A DNA stretch of 64,000 nt from Microbacterium yannicii PS01 (GTDB lineage: Bacteria > Actinomycetota > Actinomycetes > Actinomycetales > Microbacteriaceae), in assembly GCF_000304335.1 (NCBI RefSeq), contig NZ_CAJF01000006.1, forward strand, positions 1-64,000. The letters are read 5' to 3'. Shown piece after piece: positions 8,638 to 17,200 of the stretch; the first letter of the stretch is position 1; each line of letters opens with the position of its first letter. The notes under the pieces are model-generated. The model did not search any database. It had not been told where the DNA came from and was given only the letters and a program-made list of their open reading frames with translations. The position numbers and the translations under genes were made by a program.

Positions 8638-9591
8638 TCAGCCTCGGAGCGAGTCGGCGACGTCTCGCAGCGCGGCGGCCGAACGATGGAAGAGGTCGAG
8701 CTCGCGCTCGTCGAACTGGGTCTCGACGATGGGCGCGGCCCCCGCGGAACTGACGACCGACGGCACCGACAGGGCGACACCACTCACGCCGTGGAACCCG
8801 TCGAGCACGGGCGAGACCGGCATGACGGCACGCTCGTCGTTCAGGATCGCCTCGATGATGCGCGCGGTCGACAGGCCGATGGCGTAGTTGGTGGCGCCCT
8901 TGCCCTGGATCACCTTGTAGGCGGCGTCGCGCACGTCGACGGCGATCTGATCGAGCTCCTCGACCGTGAGGCGATCGCCGCGCGGCGTCACCCAGTCAAG
9001 GATCGGGACGGTACCGATCGTGGCCTTAGACCACAGCGGGAACTCGGTGTCGCCGTGCTCGCCGACGATGTAGGCGTGCACGCTGGAGGTCGAGACTCCG
9101 GCTCGCTGGCCGAGCTTCCACCGCAGGCGCGACGTGTCCAGCACGGTGCCCGACGCGAAGATCTTCTCCGGCGGCAGGCCGGTCTCCTTCTGTGCGAGGA
9201 CGGTCAGCACATCGCACGGGTTCGTGACGATGACGTAGATCGCGTCGGGCGCCACCTCGAGCAGCCGCGGCATCATCTTGCGCATGATGCCGGCGTTGAC
9301 GCCGGCGAGCTCGGTGCGGGTCTGACCCGGGTCCTGCTTCGCGCCCGCCGTGATCACCACGACGTGCGAGCCCTCGACGACCGCCAGATCGCTGCCGCCG
9401 GTGATGTCGCTCGAGCCGGTGAACTGCGTCCCGTGAGCGAGATCGAGCACCTCGGCCTCGACCTTCTGCGTCGCGATGTCGTAGAGCGCGACGTGACGCG
9501 CCGATCCGCGGATCAGCGAGGCGTATGCGGCGCTCGAGCCGACGCTGCCGGCTCCGACGATGGTGACTTTCGAGTTCTCGATCACGGCCAT
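8638..9591 (-). CDS. ldh: L-lactate dehydrogenase
   Basis: A 317-residue NAD-dependent L-lactate dehydrogenase that interconverts pyruvate and lactate in the cytoplasm. Family marks: VTIVGAGSVGSS (NAD-binding GxGxxG) near residue 9, the substrate-loop DPGQTRTELAGVN with Gln and Arg, VTNPCDV, LDTSRLRW with the Arg/Asp pair, and the active-site motif IVGEHGDTE with catalytic His. The Gln in the DPGQTR loop supports lactate over malate, since malate dehydrogenases have Arg there. The ATG at 9591 gives the normal family length; the longer frame upstream is GC-rich noise. Divergent from the glutamine amidotransferase gene, with a 135-bp gap that should hold both promoters; no clear boxes were found. 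Confidence 0.95.
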   Translation of the reverse strand: MAVIENSKVTIVGAGSVGSSAAYASLIRGSARHVALYDIATQKVEAEVLDLAHGTQFTGSSDITGGSDLAVVEGSHVVVITAGAKQDPGQTRTELAGVNAGIMRKMMPRLLEVAPDAIYVIVTNPCDVLTVLAQKETGLPPEKIFASGTVLDTSRLRWKLGQRAGVSTSSVHAYIVGEHGDTEFPLWSKATIGTVPILDWVTPRGDRLTVEELDQIAVDVRDAAYKVIQGKGATNYAIGLSTARIIEAILNDERAVMPVSPVLDGFHGVSGVALSVPSVVSSAGAAPIVETQFDERELDLFHRSAAALRDVADSLRG

Positions 9592-9726
9592 GGGGCCAGT
9601 CTTGCAGGCGACGATGTGTCGGCGACGCCGGCGGTGGCCTATCGGCCGGAGGGATCCAGCCCTACGATGACTGGCACACGGCGACGCCCTTCGCGTGACG
9701 GTGCCGACGAGATCTCGGGAGGCATC

Positions 9727-10563
9727 ATGTGCCGCTGGCTGGCTTACACCGGAGAGGCGCTCCAGCCCTCCACGCTCATCCTCGACGCGCAGCACTCGGT
9801 GGTGGCGATGTCGCTCAATTCACCACTGGGTGCCGAGACGGTCAACGGGGACGGCTTCGGGTTCGGCTGGTATCCGGCGGATGCCACGGACTCGGGGCAT
9901 CCCGCCGTCTTCCGCAGCATCGAGCCGGCGTGGAACGACCAGAACCTGCGGGAACTGAGCTCGGCGGTGCGCAGCCCGCTGTTCTTCACCCATGTGCGGG
10001 CGGCCGCCGGACCGCCGATCCAGCAGACCAACTGCCACCCGTACCGGCACGAGAAGTGGCTGTTCATGCACAACGGCTTCGTCGCCGGCTTCAGCTCATT
10101 CAAGCGCGATCTTCTGCTCGCGGTGGACCCGTCGCTCTTCCCGCTGATCCAGGGCACCACCGACTCGGAGGTGATGTTCCATCTGGCGCTGACGTACGGA
10201 CTGGAGGACGACCCGATCGCCGCGGTGGGTGCCGCAGTGCGCCGGGTCGAAGAAGCCGGTCATGCCGCGGGCGTGCAGTTCCCGATGCAGGGGACGATCG
10301 CAGTGACGAACGGTGAGACGGTGTGGGCGTTCCGCTACTCGTCGCAGGGGCGCTCGCGCACGCTGTTCCACTCCGCCGATGTGCCGACCCTGCGGACGAT
10401 GTATCCCGATGTCGAACGCCTGTCGACGTTCGGCGATCACGCCCAGGTCGTCGTCTCCGAGCCGCTCAACGACCTGCCAGGGGTGTTCCTCGAGGTGCCT
10501 GAGTCGACCGTCGCCGTACTCGACCCGACGGGCTACCATCACGCGGAGTTCTTGGCCGCCTGA
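9727..10563 (+). CDS. Class II glutamine amidotransferase domain protein, YafJ/EgtC-like
   Basis: A 278-residue single-domain Ntn amidotransferase. After Met removal the N-terminal nucleophile would be Cys2 (MCRWLAYTG). The pattern NGDGFGFGWY, THVRAA and CHPYRHEKWLFMHNG matches class II glutaminase domains that bind glutamine and release ammonia. It has no fused synthase domain. Relatives include YafJ and EgtC, the gamma-glutamyl hydrolase of ergothioneine synthesis, but no other egt genes are nearby, so that role is not claimed. The ATG with a GGGAGG-like site just upstream supports the start. The 3' end overlaps the end of the convergent MFS gene by 25 bp. Confidence 0.88.
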   Translation: MCRWLAYTGEALQPSTLILDAQHSVVAMSLNSPLGAETVNGDGFGFGWYPADATDSGHPAVFRSIEPAWNDQNLRELSSAVRSPLFFTHVRAAAGPPIQQTNCHPYRHEKWLFMHNGFVAGFSSFKRDLLLAVDPSLFPLIQGTTDSEVMFHLALTYGLEDDPIAAVGAAVRRVEEAGHAAGVQFPMQGTIAVTNGETVWAFRYSSQGRSRTLFHSADVPTLRTMYPDVERLSTFGDHAQVVVSEPLNDLPGVFLEVPESTVAVLDPTGYHHAEFLAA

Positions 10564-11957
10564 TTCTCGTCAGCGGTCGCGCGGGGCGGATTGCGGATGC
10601 CGAGGAACGAGGTGATTCCGCCCGCGATCATGAGGGCTGCCGTGACGATCGCGGCTCGATGGAACCCGTCGAGGTCGAGCGTGCCGCCGACGATCGTGGC
10701 GAGGGCGGCGATGGTCACCAGACCCGCGACACGGGAGACCGCGTTGTTGACCGCCGAGGCGATCCCCGAGCGCTCCGAGTCGATCGCACCGAGGATGGCC
10801 GAGGTCAGCGGCGCCACGGTCAGCGCGAGGCCGAGCCCCATCACCACCATGCTCGGGAGAACCTGCCACCAGTAGGAGAAGTCGCCCCCGACGGTGAGGA
10901 GGAGCAGCGCGCCGATCCCCATCGTGATCGGGCCGACCGTCATGAACAGGCGCGGACCCCACCGACCGCTCAGCGCGCCGATGCGCGAGCTGAAGAGGAT
11001 GAGAAGGACGGTCATCGGAAGGCTCGCGAGGCCGGCCAGCGTCGCGGGCAGCCCCGCGCCCTGCTGCAGGTACACGACCACGACGAAGCCGTTCAGCGAG
11101 AGGGCGCCGTAGATGAAGAGCGTCGCGATGTTGCCTGTCCAGAAGTTGCGCACCCGGAAGAGATCCAGGGGAAGGATCGGGCTGCGCACCAGCCGCTGGC
11201 GAACGATGAAACCGGCGAACATGAGGGCCCCGACGATCATCGGCGCCCAGATCGCGGGCGAGGACCAGCCGAGATTCGGCTGCTCGATGAGCGCGAAGAC
11301 CATGGCGCCGAGCCCGAGCGTGCAGAGGATCGCGCCGAGCCAGTCGATCGAGGCATCCGGCTTTCGGATGTCGCGGAAGCTGCCGCGCGCCAGCAGCAGG
11401 AGGGTCACCGCGATCGGCACCACGTTGATGAGGAATGCCAGCCGCCAGGAGAGCAGATCGACGAAGACGCCCCCGATGACCGGGCCGACGATCATCGCCG
11501 TCGTGGTGGCGGCGGTCCAGACGCCGATCGCGCGGCCTTGTGCCGGACCGGTGAAGTTGGAGGTGATGAGCGCAAGCGAGCTGGGGACGAGGAACGCGCC
11601 CGCCGCACCCTGCACGGCGCGCGCGACGATGAGGAACTCTGCCGTCGGCGCCGCCGCGATCGCGACCGACGCGATGCCGAAGCCGATCAGCCCGATGCGC
11701 AGGACGAGGACACGTCCGTAGGCGTCGCTGACCGAACCCGCCACGAGGATGAGTGCGCCGAGCGTGATGAGGTAGGCGTCCACCACCCACTGCTGAGTCG
11801 TGAGCCCGCCGCCGAGCTCGTCGCTGATGGCCGGGAGGGCGACGTTCACGACGGTGCCGTCGAGGAATGCGACGAAGGAGGCCAGAATCGCGATCCACAG
11901 CACCGACCGCTGGGTCGCGCTCATCTGCTGGGCCGTCGCCGGGGGATTGTCGGGCAC
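10539..11957 (-). CDS. MFS multidrug exporter, DHA2 family
   Basis: About 472 residues with roughly 14 hydrophobic segments, as in the DHA2 (EmrB/QacA) proton-drug antiporters of the inner membrane. Motif A-like VSDAYGRVLVLR lies after TM2, and an antiporter motif C-like segment IVGPVIGGVF lies in TM5. The opening LASFVAFLDGTVVNVALPAI is typical of DHA2 TM1. The start is uncertain: the GTG at 11957 is used, with an ATG at 11924 as the alternative; neither has a strong ribosome site. The gene is convergent with and overlaps the glutamine amidotransferase, and is divergent from the flavoprotein gene. The exported compound cannot be deduced. Confidence 0.88.
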   Translation of the reverse strand: MPDNPPATAQQMSATQRSVLWIAILASFVAFLDGTVVNVALPAISDELGGGLTTQQWVVDAYLITLGALILVAGSVSDAYGRVLVLRIGLIGFGIASVAIAAAPTAEFLIVARAVQGAAGAFLVPSSLALITSNFTGPAQGRAIGVWTAATTTAMIVGPVIGGVFVDLLSWRLAFLINVVPIAVTLLLLARGSFRDIRKPDASIDWLGAILCTLGLGAMVFALIEQPNLGWSSPAIWAPMIVGALMFAGFIVRQRLVRSPILPLDLFRVRNFWTGNIATLFIYGALSLNGFVVVVYLQQGAGLPATLAGLASLPMTVLLILFSSRIGALSGRWGPRLFMTVGPITMGIGALLLLTVGGDFSYWWQVLPSMVVMGLGLALTVAPLTSAILGAIDSERSGIASAVNNAVSRVAGLVTIAALATIVGGTLDLDGFHRAAIVTAALMIAGGITSFLGIRNPPRATADENQAAKNSA

Positions 11958-12135
11958 GGATTCACCGTAGTCCGCTCCTCGGACGCCCGGGCCGTTGCCC
12001 GAGATCCGCGGCCCCACAACGGCTCGCAGAAACGCGGGATCCGCTCGAGCGTGCTCAGAGCCTTTCGGCCGCGCCCGCGCGGGTCTACACTCACCGCCAG
12101 ACGGGCGACGCGACCGCCGACGGAGGCGAGGGGCG

Positions 12136-13836
12136 ATGGAGGATCCGACGCACCCGGTGATCGTCGTCACCGAGAAGACGCCGAACTCGGCGGGGCCGGA
12201 CGTCGCGGAGGTCCTTCGGCGTCGCTACGGCGCCGACTATGCCGTAGTCCGCGCGGATGCCGATCCGCACGCGGCGCTGGCAGCGCTCGCATCGGAAGGA
12301 CGCCCGGTCGCGCTGGTGCTCGCGGACGACGACCGGCCCGGCCCAGCGGGCGAGACGGTCTTCGCCGACGCCCGGCGACTGTTCCCCGACGCGCGACGCG
12401 GGCTGATGATGACCTGGGGAACGTGGGCGGACCCCGAGACCGTGCAGCGGGTTCTCGAGCTGATGTCGCAGCTGCGGATCGACTACTACGTGGTGCGTCC
12501 GCAGGACCCGGCCGACGAGGACTTCCATCGCATCGTCACCGAGCTGCTGCGGGAGTGGCGCCACGCCGCCGGCGGACGCGCGGGATACACGGTGGTCGGC
12601 GAAGACCACGCCCCGCGAACGCACGTGCTCGAACAGCTTCTTTCTCGCGCGGGCGTGTCGGTGGCGCGCGTGGAGCCGGACTCGGCCGCCGGCGTGCGGG
12701 TGCTGGCGGAGGCGGGCGTCGCCTACACGGGAGCGCCGGTCGTCCGCACCGCCGCCGGTCGGCTGCTCGTCGATCCCGACGACGCCGAGATCGCGGCGTC
12801 ACGAGGGCACGGCACGGCCCTCCCGGACGGGCCGGTCGATGTCGCGATCGTCGGTGCGGGGCCGGGTGGCCTGGCGGCGGCGGTCTATGCCGCGTCGGAG
12901 GGACTGTCGACGCTCGTGCTCGAGCGCGAGTCGCTCGGGGGGCAGGCGGGCGGCAGCTCGCTGATCCGCAACTATCTGGGCTTCCCCCGCGGCGTCAGCG
13001 GCGTGGAGCTGGCAGACCGCGCGTATCAGCAGGCGTGGGTCTTCGGCGCGCGCTTCTGTCTGGCCCGGGCCGTGACGGGCCTCGAGATCGATCATGGATT
13101 CGTGGTGCACATGGGGGATGAGCGGGTCGCGGCAGGGGCGGTCGTGCTGGCCACGGGGGTGTCATATCGCAAGCTGCGGGTGCCGGCGCTCGAGCGCTTC
13201 GTCGGCGCCTCGGTGTTCTACGGCGCGTCATCGGTCGAGGCGAAGGCTCAGCGCGGACGCACGGTGTTCGTGATCGGCGGCGGCAACTCCGCAGGACAGG
13301 CGGCGCTCCATCTGGCTCGCTACGCGGCATCCGTCGCCCTCCTCGTTCGTGGGCCCTCGCTCGCCGCGAGCATGTCGTCGTACCTGGTCGAACAGCTCAC
13401 GGCACTCGGGGTCGAGATCGTGACGGAGAGCCGGGTGGTCGACGCGCACGCGGATATCGAAGGCGACCGGCTGGCGCAGATCGAGATCGAGCATCTCCGC
13501 ACCGGCGAGCGTCGACGCGTCGCCTGCGAGGGGCTGTTCATCACGATCGGCTCGCAGCCGCACACCGGCTGGCTCCCCCCGCAGGTGCTGCGCGATCGGT
13601 GGGGCTTCCTCTTCACCGGTGCGTCCGAGGCCGACGAGGACGCGCCGGAGCCGTGGGCCGGGCGCGCCGTGCCCGAGCCCCTGGAGACATCCGTGCCCGG
13701 GCTCTACGCCGTCGGCGACTCCCGCCGCAGCTCGGTGAAGCGCGTCGCGTCGGCGGTGGGCGAAGGCTCGGTGGTCGTCTCGTCCGTGCACCGGCACCTC
13801 AGTGCAAGAGGCGAGCGGATGCCGCGGACCCGGTGA
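12136..13836 (+). CDS. Receiver-like domain fused to thioredoxin-reductase-like flavoprotein
   Basis: A 566-residue cytoplasmic protein in two parts. Residues 1-130 look like a response-regulator receiver fold (VIVVTEKTP, ALVLADDDRPG with acidic cluster), and a thioredoxin-like stretch (YTVVGEDHAPRTHVLEQLL) follows to about 225. Residues 235-560 form an FAD/NAD(P)H domain: VAIVGAGPGGLAAAVYAASE (FAD), ESLGGQAGGSSLIRNYLGFP, VIGGGNSAGQAALHLA (NADPH) and GLYAVGDSR. The redox Cys-x-x-Cys of true thioredoxin reductases is missing: the corresponding segment reads VFYGASS. The architecture is a known actinobacterial arrangement usually annotated fused response regulator/thioredoxin reductase. It probably passes electrons to an unknown acceptor, not to thioredoxin. 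The ATG is preceded by GAGGGG. Confidence 0.87.
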   Translation: MEDPTHPVIVVTEKTPNSAGPDVAEVLRRRYGADYAVVRADADPHAALAALASEGRPVALVLADDDRPGPAGETVFADARRLFPDARRGLMMTWGTWADPETVQRVLELMSQLRIDYYVVRPQDPADEDFHRIVTELLREWRHAAGGRAGYTVVGEDHAPRTHVLEQLLSRAGVSVARVEPDSAAGVRVLAEAGVAYTGAPVVRTAAGRLLVDPDDAEIAASRGHGTALPDGPVDVAIVGAGPGGLAAAVYAASEGLSTLVLERESLGGQAGGSSLIRNYLGFPRGVSGVELADRAYQQAWVFGARFCLARAVTGLEIDHGFVVHMGDERVAAGAVVLATGVSYRKLRVPALERFVGASVFYGASSVEAKAQRGRTVFVIGGGNSAGQAALHLARYAASVALLVRGPSLAASMSSYLVEQLTALGVEIVTESRVVDAHADIEGDRLAQIEIEHLRTGERRRVACEGLFITIGSQPHTGWLPPQVLRDRWGFLFTGASEADEDAPEPWAGRAVPEPLETSVPGLYAVGDSRRSSVKRVASAVGEGSVVVSSVHRHLSARGERMPRTR

Positions 13837-13882
13837 AGCCGCGATTCGCGAGGTGCGCGGGCCGTGACGTACACTTGTCGGC

Positions 13883-13973
13883 GGTGACGTGTCCGAGCGG
13901 CCGAAGGTGCAACTCTCGAAAAGTTGTGTAGGGTAACCCCCTACCGTGGGTTCAAATCCCACCGTCACCGCCA
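13883..13973 (+). tRNA. tRNA-Ser (anticodon CGA)
   Basis: A 91-nt class II tRNA with encoded CCA. The acceptor stem GGTGACG (13883-13889) pairs with CGTCACC (13963-13969), the discriminator is G, then CCA at 13971-13973. The anticodon arm is CAACT-CTCGAAA-AGTTG, giving anticodon CGA, which reads UCG. The long variable arm (AGGG...CCCT) is the serine hallmark, and the T-arm is GTGGG-TTCAAAT-CCCAC. A TACACT at 13870-13875, eight bases upstream, is a plausible -10 box for an almost leaderless transcript. tRNA-Ser genes are common integration sites, but no integrase or repeated tRNA 3' end is present in this window. Confidence 0.96.
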
Positions 13974-13980
13974 CTTTTCC

Positions 13981-14010
13981 AGATCAGCGCCATGTCTATG
14001 GCGCTGATCT
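13981..14010 (+). terminator. Perfect 13-bp hairpin just after tRNA-Ser
   Basis: AGATCAGCGCCAT (13981-13993) and its exact complement ATGGCGCTGATCT (13998-14010) flank a 4-base loop, only 7 bases after the tRNA CCA end and after a short CTTTTCC run. No T-tract follows, so it may be a terminator or processing structure of the tRNA transcript. Perfect pairing is seen; function is inferred. Confidence 0.6.
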
Positions 14011-14221
14011 GCGTTTGGGCATGGGTTTGCGAAAGAGCGGCCGGCGTGTCGGTTACCCATCTCTTTCTCACAACGGCGCTCGCGACCCCGAAAAGCCCGC
14101 TGCATCCGTGTGATTCGACGGTCTCCAGGCGCTACCTTCGGTGGCCCAACTGTCGCACCGTCACTCCGCGAGCGGCCAACCCGTATACGCCTCTGCGAGA
14201 AACGTCCGTCCGGCCTTCGGA
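14011..14221. other. Intergenic stretch, no gene recognised
   Basis: About 210 bases between the tRNA hairpin and the GH32 terminator. It is less GC-rich in places than its surroundings. An open frame runs through it on the plus strand from 13992 to 14309, but its composition and lack of a ribosome site make it unconvincing. I see no repeat, promoter or RNA element. Confidence 0.5.
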
Positions 14222-14255
14222 GCGGAGGGGGGCGAGCGAACTCGCACCCCTCCGC
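14222..14255 (-). terminator. Terminator hairpin of the GH32 gene
   Basis: Nine-base arms GCGGAGGGG (14222-14230) and CCCCTCCGC (14247-14255) enclose a second stem GCGAG/CTCGC with a CGAA loop. It lies 12 bases beyond the stop codon of the minus-strand GH32 gene. It is GC-rich without a strong T-tract, as is common in actinobacteria. Confidence 0.6.
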
Positions 14256-14267
14256 TGTCGCATTCGG

Positions 14268-17200
14268 CTAGCGCCGCACGGTTACCGTCACCGGCGCGCT
14301 GACCGTTGAGCCGGCCGCGTTGGTGAACTCGACTCGATAGACGTGCTTGCCCTTCGCCGCACCGACCAGGTCGAGCTCGGCGGTCTGCGCACCCGGCGTG
14401 TTCGCCGCGAGGACGCCCTCGTCGATGACCGCATCGCCTTCCAGGAAGCGGTACGACGTCGCGTTGGTGCCCCACCACAGGTTGGCGGTGAGCGTGAAGG
14501 TGCCGTCCCCGTCGTGGTTGTCGTGGCTCAGGACGGGCTTCGCCGGGGCGGCGTCGCTGACTTTCACCTTGAGAGTCGTCGTCGCGGTGACGCCCTGGGA
14601 GTTGACGAGCTCGCCTGTATACACGTATGTCCCGTTCGACTTGCCCGAGACCGGCACGCTCGCGCGCTGAGCAGAGAATCCGCCGTAAGGCAACGGCACG
14701 GTCGCGACGAGGACGCCGTTCTCGAACAGACGGAACTCCGTTGCGTTCTGACCCCACCACAGGTTCATGGTGACGTTGTAGTCGCCGTCGGCCAGCCCGG
14801 TGTCCCGTCCGTTGTCGTGCGACAGCACTCCCTTGGCGGGAGCGGCTGCCGCCCCATCCGGAACGACGACCGCCGCGCTCCACCCCGACCGCGGTCCCTC
14901 CCCGGCGCTGTTCACGGCGCTGACGGCGAACCGCGCGTTCGTTCCCGGCGCCAGGCCGGTGACCGGGGCCGCCGTCGTCGCGGCTGTTGCGATGGGCGCA
15001 TCGACGCCCTCGCGGTAGACGCGGTACTCGCCGACCGGTGCGCCGCCGTCCTCCGTCGGCGCCGTCCACGCCACCGTCGCCCCGTCGGCCGTGGCCGTCG
15101 CGGTGACCTCGGTGGGAGCGCCCGGCACGTCTACCGGCGCGGGGATCTTCCACATCGTCGGGGTGATCGGGGTGACCGTGATCGCCTGGATCACTGCGGT
15201 GCCGCCCTCGGACCATGCCGTGATGTCGTCGGCCCCGGCCAGGGGGAAGACCTGGTCCGTGATCGTGACGCGGCCCTCGGCGGCGAACAGCTCCACGGAC
15301 GCCCGGTCGAGATACAGCTCCAGGGTGACGGTCCCGTCGTCGCTGAGCGCGACGGGCGCGTCCTCGACGGAGGCGAACGCCGGGTGGAAGTCCACGTTGC
15401 CGGAGTCGCGCCGGTCGACGAAGACGCGTTCGGTGTTCGCGTCGTAGCCGATGCGGGTGCCCGACTCGTCGTCGCCGAAGACGACGATGCCGGCGCGATC
15501 GGCGTCACCGGGCTGCAGCGTCAGGTCGATCTTGACGACCTCACCCGACAGGTCCAGTGCGGTGTCACCCGTCACTGCCACGTCGGATCGCGTCTGCGCG
15601 ACGTCCGTCTCAAGCTGCTCGTCGATCTGCGAGACGACCTTCTGCGTGAGGCGCGGCCCGTCGGATGTTTCGGTCAGCGTGACCTCGCGGGGCAGGGTCA
15701 TCGAACTGCGCCAGGGCGATGTGGGGATGTCGTTGGCGTAGTCCCAGTTGTTCATCCAGCCCTGCATGATGCGCGTCGTCCTGTCTGGGGTGCCGAAGTA
15801 CGAGACGGTCGCGTAGTAGTCGCGGCCCCAGTCGAGCCAGTCGTAGCTCTCCAGGCGCGTGGGGGCCGCGGCATCCGATGTCATGACCTGGTCGATCAGG
15901 ATGTGCCCCCACCCGCCGCGGTTGTTGTCGACGACGCGGACGGTCGCCCGCTTCCCGGCGAACTCCCGCACGTCCCAGCTGGCCCAATCGAGGTTCTCGC
16001 TGTCCGAGCCCGTCGCCGATCTGACGACCTCGCCGTCCACCACGAGGTTCACCGACGTCTCGTCGCTGCGCAGCTTCGCCTCGACATCGCCGACCACGAC
16101 GTGGTCGAAGGTGAGGTGGCCCCACCCGCCGGTGGCCTCGTCGCGGATGCGGACCTGCGCCTGCTCTCCCGCGAACTCGGACACATTCCACGACGCCCAG
16201 TTGAGAGCCCCGGACTCGGGTCCCGTCTTGGTCCTGACCACGGCGCCGTCGACGACGAGCTCAGCCTGAAGCGTGCCATCGGTGCGCTTGCCGCCGCCGA
16301 TGAGGAACGAGACGAAGTCGCCGTCGAGCGTGAACTCGGGGGAGAGCAGCTCGCCGACGTTGTCGTCGCCGCGCGGACCGCCTTCCCAGGTGTTCAGCCG
16401 CTTGGCGCCGAGGTAGTGGTCGCCCCCGTTGGTGGACGGGTTGCGCGCCGGATCGGTGGCGAAATCGCCGGTGATCTGCCAGCCCGAGTCGGCCAGGGTC
16501 TGACCGTCAGGCAGCTCGAAGTCGAAGACCGAGGCGCCCGCGGGCGGATCATTGCTGAGCTGGGACCCCGCGATGTGCGGGTGGTGGCCTCCGCCGACGA
16601 GCAGGTTGACGTAGTCGTCCGAGACCGTGAACGCCGGCGACTCGAGGGTCCCTGCGGGCCAGTCGCCGTCATAGAAGCCGTTCACCAGTCCGGCGCCGAC
16701 GAAGCCGGTCACGGTGTTCTGACCGGGCAGCGTGCCCGCCGCAGGCTCGAGGCCCCACGGTCCGTTCAGGTGGTTGGCCGGTTCGTTGGAGACGGTCCAG
16801 CCGTCGAACGAACCGTTGTCGAATCCAGCCAGCACGTCGCCCTCAGGAAGTTCCTGAGCGCCCTCGGTGCTCTCGCTGGTGAAGGTGGTCCCGTCGAACT
16901 CGCCGACGAAGTACTGGCCGCCACTCCCGCCGGCGACGGCACCCGGGTTGAGGTTGACGACCATCACCCACTTGGTGTTGTTCGGGTCGCCGTCCACGGG
17001 GAGCTCGAAGAGGTCGGGGCACTCCCAGATTCCGCTCGTTGAGTTGGCCGGGCCGAAGTCGGACAGGTGCTCCCAGTCGCGCAGGTTGGCGCTCTTGTAG
17101 AGGACGACCTTGTGGTCCGTCGCCTCGACGGCCGCCATGACCCAGTACTGGCCGGCAGGCCCGTCGTACCAGAAGACCTTCGGGTCGCGGAAGTTCGCCG

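Noticed and set aside
9727..10563. EgtC of ergothioneine biosynthesis
   Set aside because: No egtA, egtB or egtD neighbours; the single-domain fold is shared by several families.
13992..14309. A 105-codon plus-strand frame after tRNA-Ser
   Set aside because: It starts inside the hairpin, has no ribosome site, runs over the GH32 terminator, and shows no family features.
14343..17042. A nearly 900-codon plus-strand frame inside the GH32 region
   Set aside because: It is the shadow of the minus-strand GH32 gene, which has all catalytic motifs, a signal peptide and a terminator.
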